Assembly (NCBI GenBank): GCA_036936605.1 | Contig: JAUPFV010000004.1 | Coordinates: forward strand, 287,474,009 to 287,538,008 | Source of the DNA: Limnanthes douglasii subsp. nivea | Taxonomy: Eukaryota; Streptophyta; Magnoliopsida; Brassicales; Limnanthaceae | Length of the DNA stretch: 64,000 nt | Direction of reading: 5' to 3' | Shown: one piece after another, positions 34,280 to 45,575 of the stretch | How the letters are laid out: every line of letters starts with the position of its first letter | Numbering within the stretch: position 1 is the first letter of the stretch | Translations under genes and position numbers: made by a program | Notes under the pieces: model-generated | The model's input: the letters and a program-made list of their open reading frames with translations, nothing else | Databases searched by the model: none | Told to the model about the DNA's origin: nothing

Positions 34280-34560
34280 GGAGCACCTAAATGACCAAAT
34301 TATTTACAAGAAGTATTATGGGATTATCACCGAATTGAAAACTATTATATGGAAGATAATGATAGAGTTGTAAGAGTTGAGTTAGATTTATTTAAGGAAA
34401 GAAGAATCAGAGCTCACCTAAGGGCTGGTCACTATCAAAGTTTGATAAGAAATAGATATACGTCCATATTACGAAGAAGAAAATTTAAAGGGAGAGATAA
34501 AGTGCTAAAAACGTTTTCTTGCATATTAAAGGGAGAGATCATATCATTGCACAACACGGT
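34280..34560 (+). pseudogene. Tat integrase C-terminal fragment (copy b)
   Basis: A 71-codon frame (VVRVELDLFKERRIRAHLRAG to HYQSLIRNRY) homologous to the integrase tail at 48896-49183, preceded by NYLQEVLWDYHR. It converges on antisense-ORF remnants on the other strand. Confidence 0.75.
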
Positions 34561-36660
34561 ATAGGACTTTATCAAAGCATCCCATTTATCCAAAGACTTT
34601 AAGACCCCATCAATATGTTCATCGACTGCCTTTTCCTTCTCCTGATCAACTTGAGCATTGACAGCATTCAACTTTTTCTTGTATTTATTGGCAAGAGTAC
34701 GCTACTCTTCTACCTCTTTTGACAATTTCTCATTACATGTCTTTTGATTAGCATCTTCATCTTCTGGTTCTTGGATCTCCCCAGAACTAGATGGTTGTAA
34801 CCCTTTGAAAGAATGTTTTAGCTCAATAAACTCATTCTTAATTGTAGTAACCTTAGTGGCTAAACCACTGGCTCAGATTTTTTTTTTGCTTCAAGAGACT
34901 CTTTGTAATTATTATTTTCTCCCACAACAGAAGCAATGGTCTATCTATGCCCTTTAACTTCCCTCTCCAACTCAGAAATAATTTTTATGAAGCCCAACAC
35001 CCCATATACCAATGTGTATTGTTCCTTAACCAGGAGGAAAGGCTTATCATCAAAAACCGTACTGGTAATATTACTAATTGTATCAACAAAAGTTGCTTTG
35101 AAAGCTTCATCGAAATCAATCCCTCCCATGGGTGGAATATCTTGACCATACGCCTCCGCAGCTCTTCAAAATAAAGGGGAAGTTGGCTAGGAGTTGATGA
35201 TGAAATGACATGTCAGGCTATTACTTGGACAATATTTGAAGGTACGATATTCTAGGGAACAATCTCCGAATTGGGGGCTGTTTTGTTCTTTTTTTCTCTC
35301 TTCTTGCTGCTATGTTTGCTCCTCTTGTGCGTCTTTTTATTCTTCAATACAGGAAGCCATGTGGGTGCATCACCCTCTTTAATATTAGTAATCAGTGTAG
35401 ATAGCAAAGTTTCATCATTTGTGGTAGGAAAAGGTTTATTGGACTGCTTTACATTCTCAACGTTGGTAGTGTCTTTCTTAGATCCATGTTTGACAGCGTT
35501 GCCCTGTTTGCTCGATGGGTGGGGGCTCTAGTCTTTGTCAAAAGATTCAATTTCCTATCAGCAGCCTCAATTCTTCTAAGCAGAATCGACGCCCGATGAG
35601 GAGTAGTCAATTATTCTTATGATAAATCTTGTTTGATGCAGTTGAGATTTCAGTATTGCTACACACAATAATTCAAAGGTGAATAATAGGTAACTAAAAG
35701 ATAGGAAACAAATTAAGATTGAGAAATTACATATGTTCTTCCAAGATCTGATCTGATTAGTCTTCCAAGATCAGTATTGCTACACACAATAATTCAAAAG
35801 TAATTTTCTTCCCATTTCCCACACCCCACTGATGAAAAGGAACTACATTTTCCACAGTTTATCAAGTTCTAGAAAATTATTTATAACTTTGTACTCGCTC
35901 TATTGGCATTCAGTACATCTGGAGAAACAACCAGCTTCTCCGGACCACGACTCATTAGAGATTCACCTTGTATGGGTAACTGAATCTTCACCTCCTTGGA
36001 AAGCCCTCATTTCTCACAAATCATACTCAAGTCGGTCTCTTGAAAATAATTATAAGATATTTTGAGGGCTAAAAGATATTTAGTGTCAACCTCTTAGATA
36101 TTTTTGCCATGCCGTCCAACCAATGTAGTGAAAGCTCTATTTCAACCACCACAATAACTTTAACTTTACCATTTTGAAGTTCCAACATTCTCCTCAGAAT
36201 GACCGGTTCTTTCCGGAGGAAATTCCTCACTTAGGTTATCATCTTGCTCCTCTAACCCCATATGTTTGGACTCGAATGGCTCAATTTGGTGGGAAGCATC
36301 ACGTCTCTACCTATTGAGTTGTTGTGATGGAGAATCGAGAAAATGTTGAATTTGTTGAATGAAGGTCTCGTCCCCAAAATGTGGGTTAGTACGAGTTCTA
36401 GCTGGACTAACTAAGTTTGGTGGAGAATTTCCTTTAGAGTTAGAACCCTTGACTTTGAAAGTGGAAGGGCACCTACGACTGATAGCTCTTTAAGACTGTG
36501 ATGGTCTGGTTGAACAACTCTTCGAAATAAATGATTGAGAAGTAGAAGATGGCTCATGTGGGATATTACGTCAATTTTATGGTAAAACTCCTCTGTAGTC
36601 AATTGTCTGACTGACAGTGACTCTACTTTCGGAGGCGGATAATCCGGCAACAACCTTATT
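34561..36660 (-). pseudogene. Antisense accessory ORF remnant of a Tat element (copy b)
   Basis: On the minus strand, from right to left: an N-terminal part (SLSVRQLTTEEFYHK, then KSRVLTLKE), a KYLLALKISYNYF segment, a shortened domain core around 35,900-36,000, and a charged coiled-coil-like C-terminal part at 34435-35129 (AFKATFVDTISN; DQEKEKAVDEH). Stops and frame changes are numerous. Compared with copy c, about 70 codons of the domain core are deleted near 35,900. Confidence 0.7.
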
Positions 36661-36886
36661 TTTTTTCTCTATCAAATTTAGAATAAAAGATAAAGGCTAA
36701 AGGGCAATATGATGAGGTATAAAATATTCGAAGGACAAATCTGACTAAAAACTGAATGTTAAAATTACTTTTATTTTTTATTATTATTTATATTATATAT
36801 TGTTTTTAAAAGCTAATGGCCTACCATATATACAACTTTCAATCTCCTACTCTTCCTATGTCTAAAATCTAGAAATCAGTATCGAA

Positions 36887-37244
36887 ATGGCGCCAAATAT
36901 AGCAGAGAAGAAACTGGCTGAGAAGAAACCGGCGGAGGACAAAAAGACTCTGGTGGCTGAGAAAGTCCCCAAAGCCGGAAAGAAGTTACCCAAGAAAAGT
37001 GCCGACAAAAAGAAGAAAAGATCCAAAAAGAGCGTGGAGACGTACAAGATCTACATCTTCAAAGTTCTGAAGCAAGTTATCCAGATATTGGGATCTCCAG
37101 CAAGGCAATGGGAATCATGAACAGCTTCATCAACGACATTTTCGAAAAGCTTGCCGGTGAATCTGCAAAACTTGCGAGATACAACAAGAAGCCAACCATC
37201 ACTTCTCGCAAGATTCAGACCGATGTAAGGCTGGTGCTTCCTGA
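36887..37244 (+). pseudogene. Histone H2B pseudogene, copy 1
   Basis: It starts [14 protein letters not shown] and has the lysine-rich plant H2B tail, then [16 protein letters not shown] at the start of the histone fold. A base is lost at about 37,077, shifting the frame out of HPDIGISSK. The later part ([28 protein letters not shown]) is readable in another frame. It ends early, where a Tat LTR fragment begins. Full-length plant H2B is about 140-150 residues. Histone role: part of the nucleosome core; this copy cannot supply it. Confidence 0.92.
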
Positions 37245-37830
37245 TTAAGTTTTAAGTACTTTAATTATGTTCGGATAGTTCAGTGAATGAAAGTTGTCCA
37301 AACTACCCCTGTCCGATGAAATGGACATTATCCGAATTAACCCTGTCCGGTTCCCATAAGGTGTGGTGACAGAATCCGGACTCATCAGTAGCCCCTTTTT
37401 TAGGTGGTGTAGAAAGGCCTTTGGGAAGACCTAAAAAATAGTCTGCAGCTGGTCACAGTCATATCCGGACAGGTCCTTCGAACTTTGTTATAGTTTTATG
37501 TGAACTGAAAAAGTTCTTGAAAACTAAACGGTTTCTTGCCATAATTTAGGGGACACATGTCTCTCTCTGATTCGCCACATCAGCCATTTTTTTCACCTAG
37601 AATGGCGCTCCCACCTTCTCTAAAAAGTAACATCTTCATTTAATGAAGATGATATCAGCACCGTCCTTAATCATTGCAACCCTTTTGAATTCTCCTAGGT
37701 ATCAAAGCACTTTTTGCACATTTACTATAAATTAGTCACTTCTTTACTGTTTTACCATCCTCTTCAGTCTTACTTTGCTTAAACTTCAAAGTTTTCTCTC
37801 AAAAACAAAAACCTTCTTTCGGTTTGAGTT

Positions 37831-38290
37831 TGGTGTGGATAATAATTGCCTGAGGGTAGGCTAGTAATTTCAAGTGGAGTTTCAAGGTGGTGTATGGGTG
37901 TTTAACGGTGGTGTATGGGTGTTTAACAGTGGAGAGATAATTAAGCAGCTTGGTAGCAGTTAATTCTCATTACCCATAGTTAATGATGGTGGTTGGGTAT
38001 TTATAGTATGATGTTTGGGCCCTTATGGGCTTTCGGGTCATGTTTAATGGACCCGAGTCATGTTTAAAGACCCATGAGTTTTAAGCATGAGGGCAGGTAG
38101 CTTAGGCAGGAATTGTTTAGGTTTTTTAGTACTTTAGTCATAGTTCGAACAACCTTAAGTTTACAGTGTTCAAAGTGATCTGTCCGGTCCAAGTGATCTG
38201 TCCGATTTATGTCCTTGTAGCCTGTCCGGTATTCGGAGAGACTTAGACTGATTTGCCCTTCCGGGGAGCATGCTGAATTCGGACTCATCC
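37831..38290. mobile_element. Solo LTR of the Tat family with GAGTT target duplication
   Basis: A 460-bp sequence starting TGGTGTGGATAATAA and ending GGACTCATCC, clearly related to the 433-bp LTRs at 44710 and 54456. GAGTT flanks it on both sides (37826-37830 and 38291-38295). The final CA has become CC. A tandem repeat of about 22 bp near 37,890-37,930 explains part of its extra length. It lies between the promoter and the start codon of a related antisense ORF. Confidence 0.9.
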
Positions 38291-38296
38291 GAGTTT

Positions 38297-38810
38297 ATGT
38301 TCACAGCTAGGAACGCTTTAATCAAAAGTCGGTGGCTTAATTTATCGGATTTAGAAAAGACCCAAAAGGTTGAACGAGAAAGGCGCATTGCTGCCGCCCT
38401 CCCCGTCTCTCCTGCTGACAAACCAGTAACACCAAGCACAGAGCCTGATCAGGGCTCTTCTTCAACTAGGAGCGTTAAACCCAGGAAGTTGTTCCAAACC
38501 AGACTCTCACCAATTGTTTCAGGCTCGTCGGTTCAGGAATCAGAACCCACTACTGAACCAGGGCAAGTTTTCACTAGTTTTAAGAAACCTTCTCCTTTCA
38601 TAGCCATGGGATCAGATGCTGATGCCTCTCTAGAGAAATTAGTCGATTAGAGAAGATGTCGCCTGGTAAAAGGGCAGGCTTCAAAAGGTACACCTTCTAA
38701 ATAAGGGGCCAAAGACAGCAACACGGGGCGAGAGGCACCCATAAAAGTTCCTAAGCACAAGTTGTCCGGACCGGAGGCATCTAGCTCAAGCCTTCGAAAA
38801 GAAACCACTG
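38297..38810 (+). pseudogene. Antisense accessory ORF, N-terminal part
   Basis: Starts MFTARNALIKSRWLNLSDLE, matching MFTARTALIKGGWLNLSELE of the copy at 45576. It continues through a serine- and proline-rich region (RKLFQTRLSPIVSGSS; PSPFIAMGSDAD). A stop falls at 38,650 and another near 38,702. Similarity runs on to KLSGPEASSSS, then stops at the breakpoint with the exon-like fragment. Confidence 0.85.
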
Positions 38811-39643
38811 ATGCTATAAATAAATTCTTTATTGATATGGTCACATGGGTGAACCATTACACTGATGCCTCAAAGTGTGAGATTTTTTTCCAAGTCATTG
38901 AGCCTATTTCTACGAAGATATTTGACATTAATGGTTTTAATTTGAAACCGGTTCTTGAGGAATACTTTAACAACTCTGTTAAAGTAGGTTTAAAACTTGA
39001 AGATGGAATGAAGGATGTTATTGATTGTATCATATAAGTCCACCGAGAGGTAATATTATGAATGATCAGTTGAGAGCTATGTCTACTTTAGGTTATGAAC
39101 GAGCAATTAAGATTATGGATAGATACAATATTTCTAGAAGTGGGTAAATTGGTAAAAATGACTTCTTACCAAATTGTTTTTCCTTTGTTAAAATATTCTC
39201 AAGTTTTCTAGTGTTTGCTTCAATTGTGACTTTTAAATGCAAAGATCTTGTTAATGAAAGGGTCACAACATGTTTAAATTCATACATATTTCCTAACAGT
39301 ATGAAACATCCTGGATTTCTAGCTTTAAGTTACTCTAATCTTTTGGAAAAAATGTACACATGTGCATTATTATATACACACTGATATTAGGACAAAAATT
39401 GTCATATTTGAGTGCATTTAGTCTTGTTGAAGAGGCAAATGTTAAAAAATATTATATATGCAAGCGTCTTCAAACTAAGTTAAAATAAATACAAAATTAA
39501 TTATTTTTGAGGTCTTTAATCAAGAAGCAACAAAAGTTGAAGCAACATATTTCTTCATGCCTATCACGTCTAGAGATATTGCAAAGAAAGGCCAAAATAA
39601 TGTTTTGACCACTATTAAAGAAAAAATAATTTCACAGCTATGA
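38811..39643 (+). other. Exon-like fragment of an unidentified gene, copy 3 of 3
   Basis: Third copy of the fragment at 1302 and 25231. Its left end falls exactly where the other copies leave LINE sequence, but here the neighbour is the Tat antisense ORF, so the frame at 38762-39037 is a chimera of two unrelated sources. The fragment's left edge therefore behaves as a discrete boundary. Confidence 0.45.
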
Positions 39644-40435
39644 TAGGCTCCTGCAGAGCAATGAAGTCTACCTTTCAAACCTTAACAATTTATTTAGTTC
39701 TCATGTAGTTTATTTATTACCTTCACAATGAACATTCCAAATTTAAGGATTGCATTTATAAGGTTTAAGTGACACTTTGAAATGATTTTTTTAGTGTTGA
39801 TGAGACTTTTAAATGGTTTAATCTTAGTTTTATCAGACATCTTGTGAAGACCCTTCTTAATATCTTTATTTTAATCTATTTTACCGAGGATTAGGGATAA
39901 AGTAAGATTACCAGTTGTTGTTGGTTTGGGTGAGTCTGATTGAGTGTCCAACATATCAAAGTTATTTGATGAGGTAAATATTGCTCCTAATTCAATAATA
40001 TGTAGAGCTTCAATTATATATTTGTTTATTCCATCTAATGTGGATATATCAAAGTCTTGGACATGTTGAGATTTATCAAAGCTTATATTAATAGGTTTGT
40101 CATATTTTTTTGGTAGTACGATTTGGAATATCTTAGTTTCTTTGTTTTGAAGAGTGGATAAATTTCATAGAAAGTGATATATCATTTGCCAAAGGTCATG
40201 GTAAAGACTCATGAACCATCAAAATTTCAGCAATATTTATTGGGAAACTATCATGATGGATGATACCAGGTTCTTCTATTTTCTTGTAATCAATTATTAT
40301 GGATTTTACTTTAGGAATACATGTACCTTTTTGAGAAAATAGATTTTGGTTAAGGTTTGCTAAGGTATTAGGATTTAGCCGATTGGTCTTTGAGGATTGT
40401 ATTTCATTATTTTGTAATAGTTTTTACACTCTAAC
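39644..40435 (-). pseudogene. LINE ORF1 C-terminus and endonuclease N-terminus (copy 3)
   Basis: Homologous to 26061-26870. It ends at the residues of the zinc-knuckle junction (TTTTTACACTCT) without the miniature LTR element, and is joined directly to DNA equivalent to 34,182 onward. It therefore marks an unequal-exchange or deletion breakpoint in the inner tandem duplication. Confidence 0.55.
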
Positions 40436-40529
40436 AGAAAATATTTTATAGATAAATAAATGATCATTGGGTACCCGCGGGTGGGTAGACGTTGTAAACA
40501 TAATTATTTTGATAGGTGTAACTAAGTAT

Positions 40530-40800
40530 TTCGAAGGAGTAGCTAAATAACCAAATTATTTACAATAAGTATTATAGGATTATCACCGAATTGAAAAACT
40601 ATTATATGGAAGATAATGATAGAGTTGTAAGAGTTGAGTTAGATTTATTTAAGGAAAGAAGAATCAGAGCTCACCTAAGTGCTGGTCACTATCAAAGTTT
40701 GATAAGAAACAGATATACGTCCATAATATGAAGAAGAGAATTTAAAGGGAGAAATAAAGTGTTAAAAACGTTTTCTTGCATATTAGAGAGATCATATCAT
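40530..40800 (+). pseudogene. Tat integrase C-terminal fragment (copy c)
   Basis: Third copy of the integrase tail (VVRVELDLFKERRIRAHL), again facing antisense-ORF remnants. It has more stops than copy b. Confidence 0.7.
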
Positions 40801-40849
40801 TGCACCAAGGTTCTTGGTTGGGAATACCTTGTGAAAATACAACACAGTA

Positions 40850-43005
40850 TAGGACTTTATCAAAGCATCCCATTTATCCAAAGACTTTAAGACCCCATCA
40901 ATATGTTCATCGACTGCCTTTTCCTTCTCCTGATCAACTTGAGCATTGACAGCATTCAACCTTTTTTTGTATTTATTGGCAAGACTACGCTACTCTTCTA
41001 CCTCTTTTAGCATGTTCATATTTTGGTTTTTGGATCTCCCCAAGATGGTTGTAACCCTTTGAAAGAATCTTTTAGCTCAATAAACTCATTCTTAACTGTA
41101 GTAACCTTAGTGGCTAAACCACTGGCTCAGATTTTTTTAGCTTCGAGAGACTGTTTGTAATTATTATTTTCTCCCATAACAGAAGCAATGGTCTATCTAT
41201 GCCCTTTAACTTCCCTCTCCAACTCAGAAATAATTTTTATGAAGCCGAACACCCCATATGCCAATGTGTATTGTTCCTTAACAAGGAGGAAAAGCTTATC
41301 ATCATAAACTGTACTGGTAATATTACTAATTGTATCAACAAAAGCTGCTTTAAAAGCTTCATCGAAATCAATCCCTCCCATGGGTGGAATATCTTGACCA
41401 TACGCCTCCGTAGCTGTTTGGAATAAAGGGAAAGTTGACTAGGAGTTGATGATGAAATGACATGTGGGGCTATTACGTGGACAATATTTGAAGGTACGAT
41501 ATTCTAGGGAACAATCTCTGAATTGGGGGCTGTTTTGTTCTTCTTTTTTTCTCTTCTTGCTGCTATGTTTGCTCCTCTAGTGCATCTTTTTATTCTTCAA
41601 TACAGGAAGCCATGTGGGTGCATCACCCTCTTTAATATTTGTAATGAGTGTAGATAGCAAAGTTTCATCAGTTGTGGTAGGAAAAGGTTTATTGGACTGA
41701 TTTATAGTCTCAACGTTGGTAGTATCTTTCTTAGATCCATGTTTGTCAGCGTTGCCTTTTTTGCTCGAAGGGTGGGGGCTCTAGTCTTTGTCAAAATATT
41801 CAATTTGCTATCAGCAACCTCAATTCTTCTGAGCAGAATCGAAGCCCGATGAGGAGTAGTAAATTCTTCATATGATAAATCCCGTTTGATGCATTTGAGA
41901 TTTCAGTATTGCTGCACACATTAATTCAAAGGTAAATAATAGGTAACTAAAAGATAGACAACAAATTAAGTTTGAGAAATTGCATGTGTTCTCCAACATC
42001 TGGTTAGCCTGTTTGGATTACTTTTTAAAGTAATTTTCTTCCCGTTTTCCCACATCCCACTGATGAAAAAGAACTACATTTTCCACGGTTTATCAAGTTC
42101 TAGCAAATTATTTATAATTTTGTACTAGCACTCATGTTGTAGAAGTCAAAAGGAGTACGGGAATTCTTAAACAGTCTAGTTATGGCAGCAAATCACTCTA
42201 TTGGCATTCAGATATTTAAAAATATATATATGACATAATACAAGATATCAACGTAAACCAAATACACCATGATCCAAAATAGTCTCATCAACTCAAAATA
42301 GTTAACAATATCAAGATCCAAAGGTAACCGAAGACCCCAATTCAATACATCTGGAGTAACAACCAACTTCTCCGGACCACAACTCATTAGAGATTCACCT
42401 TGTATGGGTAACTGAATATTCACCTCCTTCGAAAGTCCTCATTTCTCAAAAATCATACTCAAGTCGGTCTCTTCGAAACAATTATAAGATATTTCGAGGG
42501 CTAAAAGATATTTAGTATCAACCTCTGAGATATTTTTTCCACGTCGTCCAACCAATGTAGTGGAAGCTCTATTTCAACCACCACAACAACTTTAACTTTA
42601 CCATTTTGAAGTTCCAACATTCTCCTCGGAAGGACTGGTTCTTTCCGGAGGAAATTACTCACTTAGGTTATCATATTACTCCTCTAACCCCATCTGTCTG
42701 GACTCGAATGGCTCAGTTTGGTGGGAAGCATCACGTCTCCACCTATTGAGTTGTTGTGATGGAGAATCGAGAAAATGTTGAATCTGTTGAATGAATTTCT
42801 CGTCCCCAAAATGTGGGTTAGTACGAGTTCTAGCTGGACTAACTAAGTTTGATGGAGAATTTCCTTTAGAGTGAGAACCCTTGACTTTGAAAGTGGAAGG
42901 GCACCTACGACTGATAGCTCTTTAAGACTGTGATGGTCTGGTTGAACAACTCTTCGAAATAAATGATTGAGAAGTAGAAGATGGCTCATGTGGGATATTA
43001 CGTCA
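40850..43005 (-). pseudogene. Antisense accessory ORF remnant of a Tat element (copy c)
   Basis: The domain core at 42208-42423 reads QLPIQGESLM, then PDVLNWGLRLPLDLDIVNYF, homologous to 46490-46620. The C-terminal charged part is at 41193-41381 (AFKAAFVDTISNITS). The right end is fused to an H2B pseudogene through an ATGG junction at 43011. Confidence 0.75.
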
Positions 43006-43010
43006 ATTGT

Positions 43011-43432
43011 ATGGTACCAAAGATAGCAGAGAAAAAAATGGCTGAGAAGAAACCAGCGGAGGACAAAAAGACTCTGGTGGCTGAGAAAGTCCCCAAAGCC
43101 GAAAAGAATTTACCCAAAGAAAGTGCCGACAAGAAGAAGAAGAGATTTAAAAAGAGCGTGGAGACGTACAAGATCTACATATTCAAAGTTCTAAAGCAAG
43201 TTCATCCAGATATCGGGATCTCCAGCAAGTCAATGAGAATCATGAACAACTTCATCAACGACATTTCGAAAAGCTTGCCGGTGAATCTGCAAAACTTGCG
43301 AGATACAACAAGAAGCCAACCATCACTTCTCGTGAGATTCAGACCGACGTAAGGCTGGTCCTTCCTGGCGAACTCGCGAAGCACGCTGTATCTGAAGGTA
43401 CCAAGGCCGTTACAAAGTTTACAAGCTCTTAA
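43011..43432 (+). pseudogene. Histone H2B pseudogene, copy 2
   Basis: Starts [14 protein letters not shown] and runs through [20 protein letters not shown] and FINDIS, where one or two bases are lost (about 43,264) and the frame shifts. The rest, including [20 protein letters not shown] and KAVTKFTSS before TAA at 43430, is readable in another frame. It preserves both the HPDIG segment and the C-terminus that copy 1 lacks. All upstream promoter sequence is absent: the start codon is joined directly to antisense-ORF DNA. Confidence 0.92.
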
Positions 43433-44579
43433 ATTCAATTAATATGGAGGAAGGTGAAGCTCATGTCAATGAGGTTTAATTTAATTGTCTGATTGTTTAG
43501 TAACTAAATCCCATAAATATTTAAGTTATTGTTGTGTTTTGTCCCCATTGCTCTTAGATTGGAGTTTACAGGTTTTGTATTTCAAATTACTCTATCAATG
43601 TATCAAATTGCAATTGAAATTCAAGTTTTTATACGGACAAAAACAACAACAAAAAAACAACAACAATAGTGGCCTATTATTTTTTCAAATTATTTAGAGA
43701 TATACATTTAAATTAAATTGATATTTTAAAAACTATTAAGCACGAAACTTGAGCAATTTATTTGTTTATTTTAGTTTTTAATGCCGGCAAATTTTGATAA
43801 AAATGAGTATTAAAACAATTAATGGTAGCGTTTTATAATATATATTGATAATTACTAACGTAGACAAAAAAGACATACTTTTATCAATACATTAGTCCAC
43901 CTCAATTATTCCATTAGAGTCGTATACATCACCAAGAGAATGAACAAACAGTCGTATTTATATAAGCCAAAAGTATGTAAAAACACTCATATCTATATCT
44001 ATGTATAAACTGGTACCTTAATCTATTCAAGTATCTCTTATAAACTTACACATGTACAATCGAATGTATGAAAAAACTTATGTTACTTTATGACGTTCCC
44101 TCGGGTGAAGCTATTTCGTAGTAATTCTTATTTCTTTCGTAATTCAAAAATTTCATAATTCAAAACTCTTCGAAATATTTGTCACTTGTTTTTATAGAAT
44201 TATGTTTAATTTACTATCTAATTTATAATTTGATGTCATTAACCAGAAACAAAGTCTTATAGGAAGAAACACATCATTAACTCAAATTTAATCCTACATA
44301 TATGATTTTACCCTATAAAATTAAATCCAAACCGAACCGGAGAACAATACTCAATCAACGAACAAGATAATTTAATCTTGTTTTTACGTTTTACATAAAC
44401 GTAACTTGAAAATTCGCGTTCGAAACAACTTTTTTATAGAAGAAATATCGATCTTTGCAGTTTTTAGCGAGACGGTGTCTCAGAATCAGTTGTTTCTTGC
44501 TAAGTTTTTTGTAGACAATTTCATATTTTTATTGTGACATTATTAACACATTACTTCTTAATAATGTAGGAATTTGAAA
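43433..44579. other. H2B 3' flank and MULE gene leader; no gene
   Basis: 43,433-43,690 looks like an H2B 3'-UTR ending in an A-rich tract (ACAACAACAAAAAAACAAC at about 43,644-43,665), which could be a retroposed poly(A) remnant. From 43,705 it is collinear with 13,325-14,227, the F-box flank and the leader of the MULE transposase pseudogene. The splice donor there is mutated to AT in this copy. Confidence 0.45.
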
Positions 44580-44709
44580 TATCTTCGGAACCTGTAATTA
44601 CATCCTCTTCTTATATTACTCACGGTGATGTGTTATATCCGGATCGCACCGACGCATTCCCTACGCAAGCGCAAGACACTAGATCCGAACTTACGGAATG
44701 GGTATTGAG
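44580..44709 (+). pseudogene. MULE/FAR1 transposase pseudogene, 5' part (copy 2)
   Basis: Codes for the first 40 or so residues seen at 14228 (EFEISSEPVITSSS to RSELTEWVLS), then is cut by the Tat element at the TTGAG target site. The gene resumes at 54889. Confidence 0.8.
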
Positions 44710-45142
44710 TGGTGTGGATAATAATCGCCCGAGGGTAGGCTGGTAATTTCAGTTGGTGTTTTATGATGGTGTGTGGGTGTTTTAAGTGTTTAGAGAGTAG
44801 AGAGATAATTAAGTAGCTTGGTAGCAGTTAATTTTCATTACCCCTAGTTAATGCGGGTGGTTGGGTATTTATAGTGTGATGTTTGGGCCCTTATGGGCTT
44901 TCGGGTCATGTTTAATGGACCCGGGTCATGTTCAGAGACCCATGAGCTCTAAGTAGGAGAGCAAGTAGCTTAGTCAAGAAGTGATTAGGTTTTTTAGTAC
45001 TTTTGTCATAGTTCGAACAGTCCTATGGTCATAGTGTTCGAAGTGATCTGTCCGGTCCATGTGACCTGTCCGATCTGTCCGGTCCGGAGGCTTTGAACTG
45101 ATCTGTCCCTGTCCGGGGAGCATGCTGAATTCGGACTCATCA
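44710..45142 (-). repeat. 3' LTR of the full-length Tat element
   Basis: 433 bp in plus orientation from TGGTGTGG to GGACTCATCA. Compared base by base with the other LTR I count about 10 substitutions and no indels, roughly 98% identity. This means a recent insertion. The LTR contains many TGTCCGG motifs near its right end that recur in the leader of the antisense ORF. Confidence 0.95.
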
Positions 45143-45575
45143 GGAGCCCCTTTTTAGGTGTTTGAGCAAGTATTCTTGTCAGAGACCTGAATAACAGTCC
45201 GATGTTAGAAGTAGTTTTCAATCCGGACAGGTCTACGGGTTTACCCGGACAGATAAAGCTTCACGAATTCAAAACGGTTTTTGCCAGAGTTCGTGGGACA
45301 CGTGTCATTTTCTGATTGGTTGCTCCAGCCGTTTTTTACCTTGAATTTCGAGCCCACCTTCTTCGAAAAACAACCTCTTTAATTACAAATGGTGACATCA
45401 GCGCCGTCTTTTAATCATTGCCAAACTTTTCGAATTCTCCTAGGAATCAACTCCTTTTTTCAGATTTACTATAAATTCAACTTCACTTTCCACTGTTTTA
45501 CTATCTCTTTCACATTTACTCTGCAAATTTACTGAGAGCTTTCTCTCTCTAAAGCAAAGATCTTCTTGGTGGTTT
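45143..45575 (+). promoter_or_regulatory. Putative promoter and leader of the antisense ORF
   Basis: Lies between the polypurine tract and the antisense start codon. CTATAAATT at 45469-45477 is a TATA-like box about 100 bp before the ATG. The diverged relative at 37392-37825 keeps CTATAAATT at 37726-37734 and the surrounding layout, even though the two sequences differ widely, which suggests a functional promoter. The direction is opposite to genomic transcription from the 5' LTR. Confidence 0.55.

Larger units (their letters stand above)
37245..38810 (-). mobile_element. 3' end of a second Tat element, carrying a nested solo LTR
   Basis: Orientation is as in the full-length element. The end of a diverged 3' LTR (about 37255-37391, closing with GGACTCATCA) is followed by the polypurine-tract complement (GTAGCCCCTTTTTT), then the promoter/leader of the antisense ORF (37392-37825), a nested solo LTR (37831-38290) and the antisense ORF's N-terminal coding part (38297-38810). 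The remnant stops where the exon-like fragment begins at 38811. It is inserted against the truncated H2B pseudogene. Confidence 0.75.

Noticed and set aside
36862..37047. Minus-strand 61-codon hydrophobic ORF
   Set aside because: Shadow of the lysine-rich H2B tail; complement of AAG/AAA codons gives Phe and Leu runs that mimic a membrane segment.
38762..39037. 91-codon plus-strand ORF as a novel gene
   Set aside because: It crosses a recombination joint between the Tat antisense ORF and the exon-like fragment, so it is an accidental fusion.
43011..43432. Functional histone H2B gene
   Set aside because: The frame is broken in the histone fold and the promoter region has been deleted.
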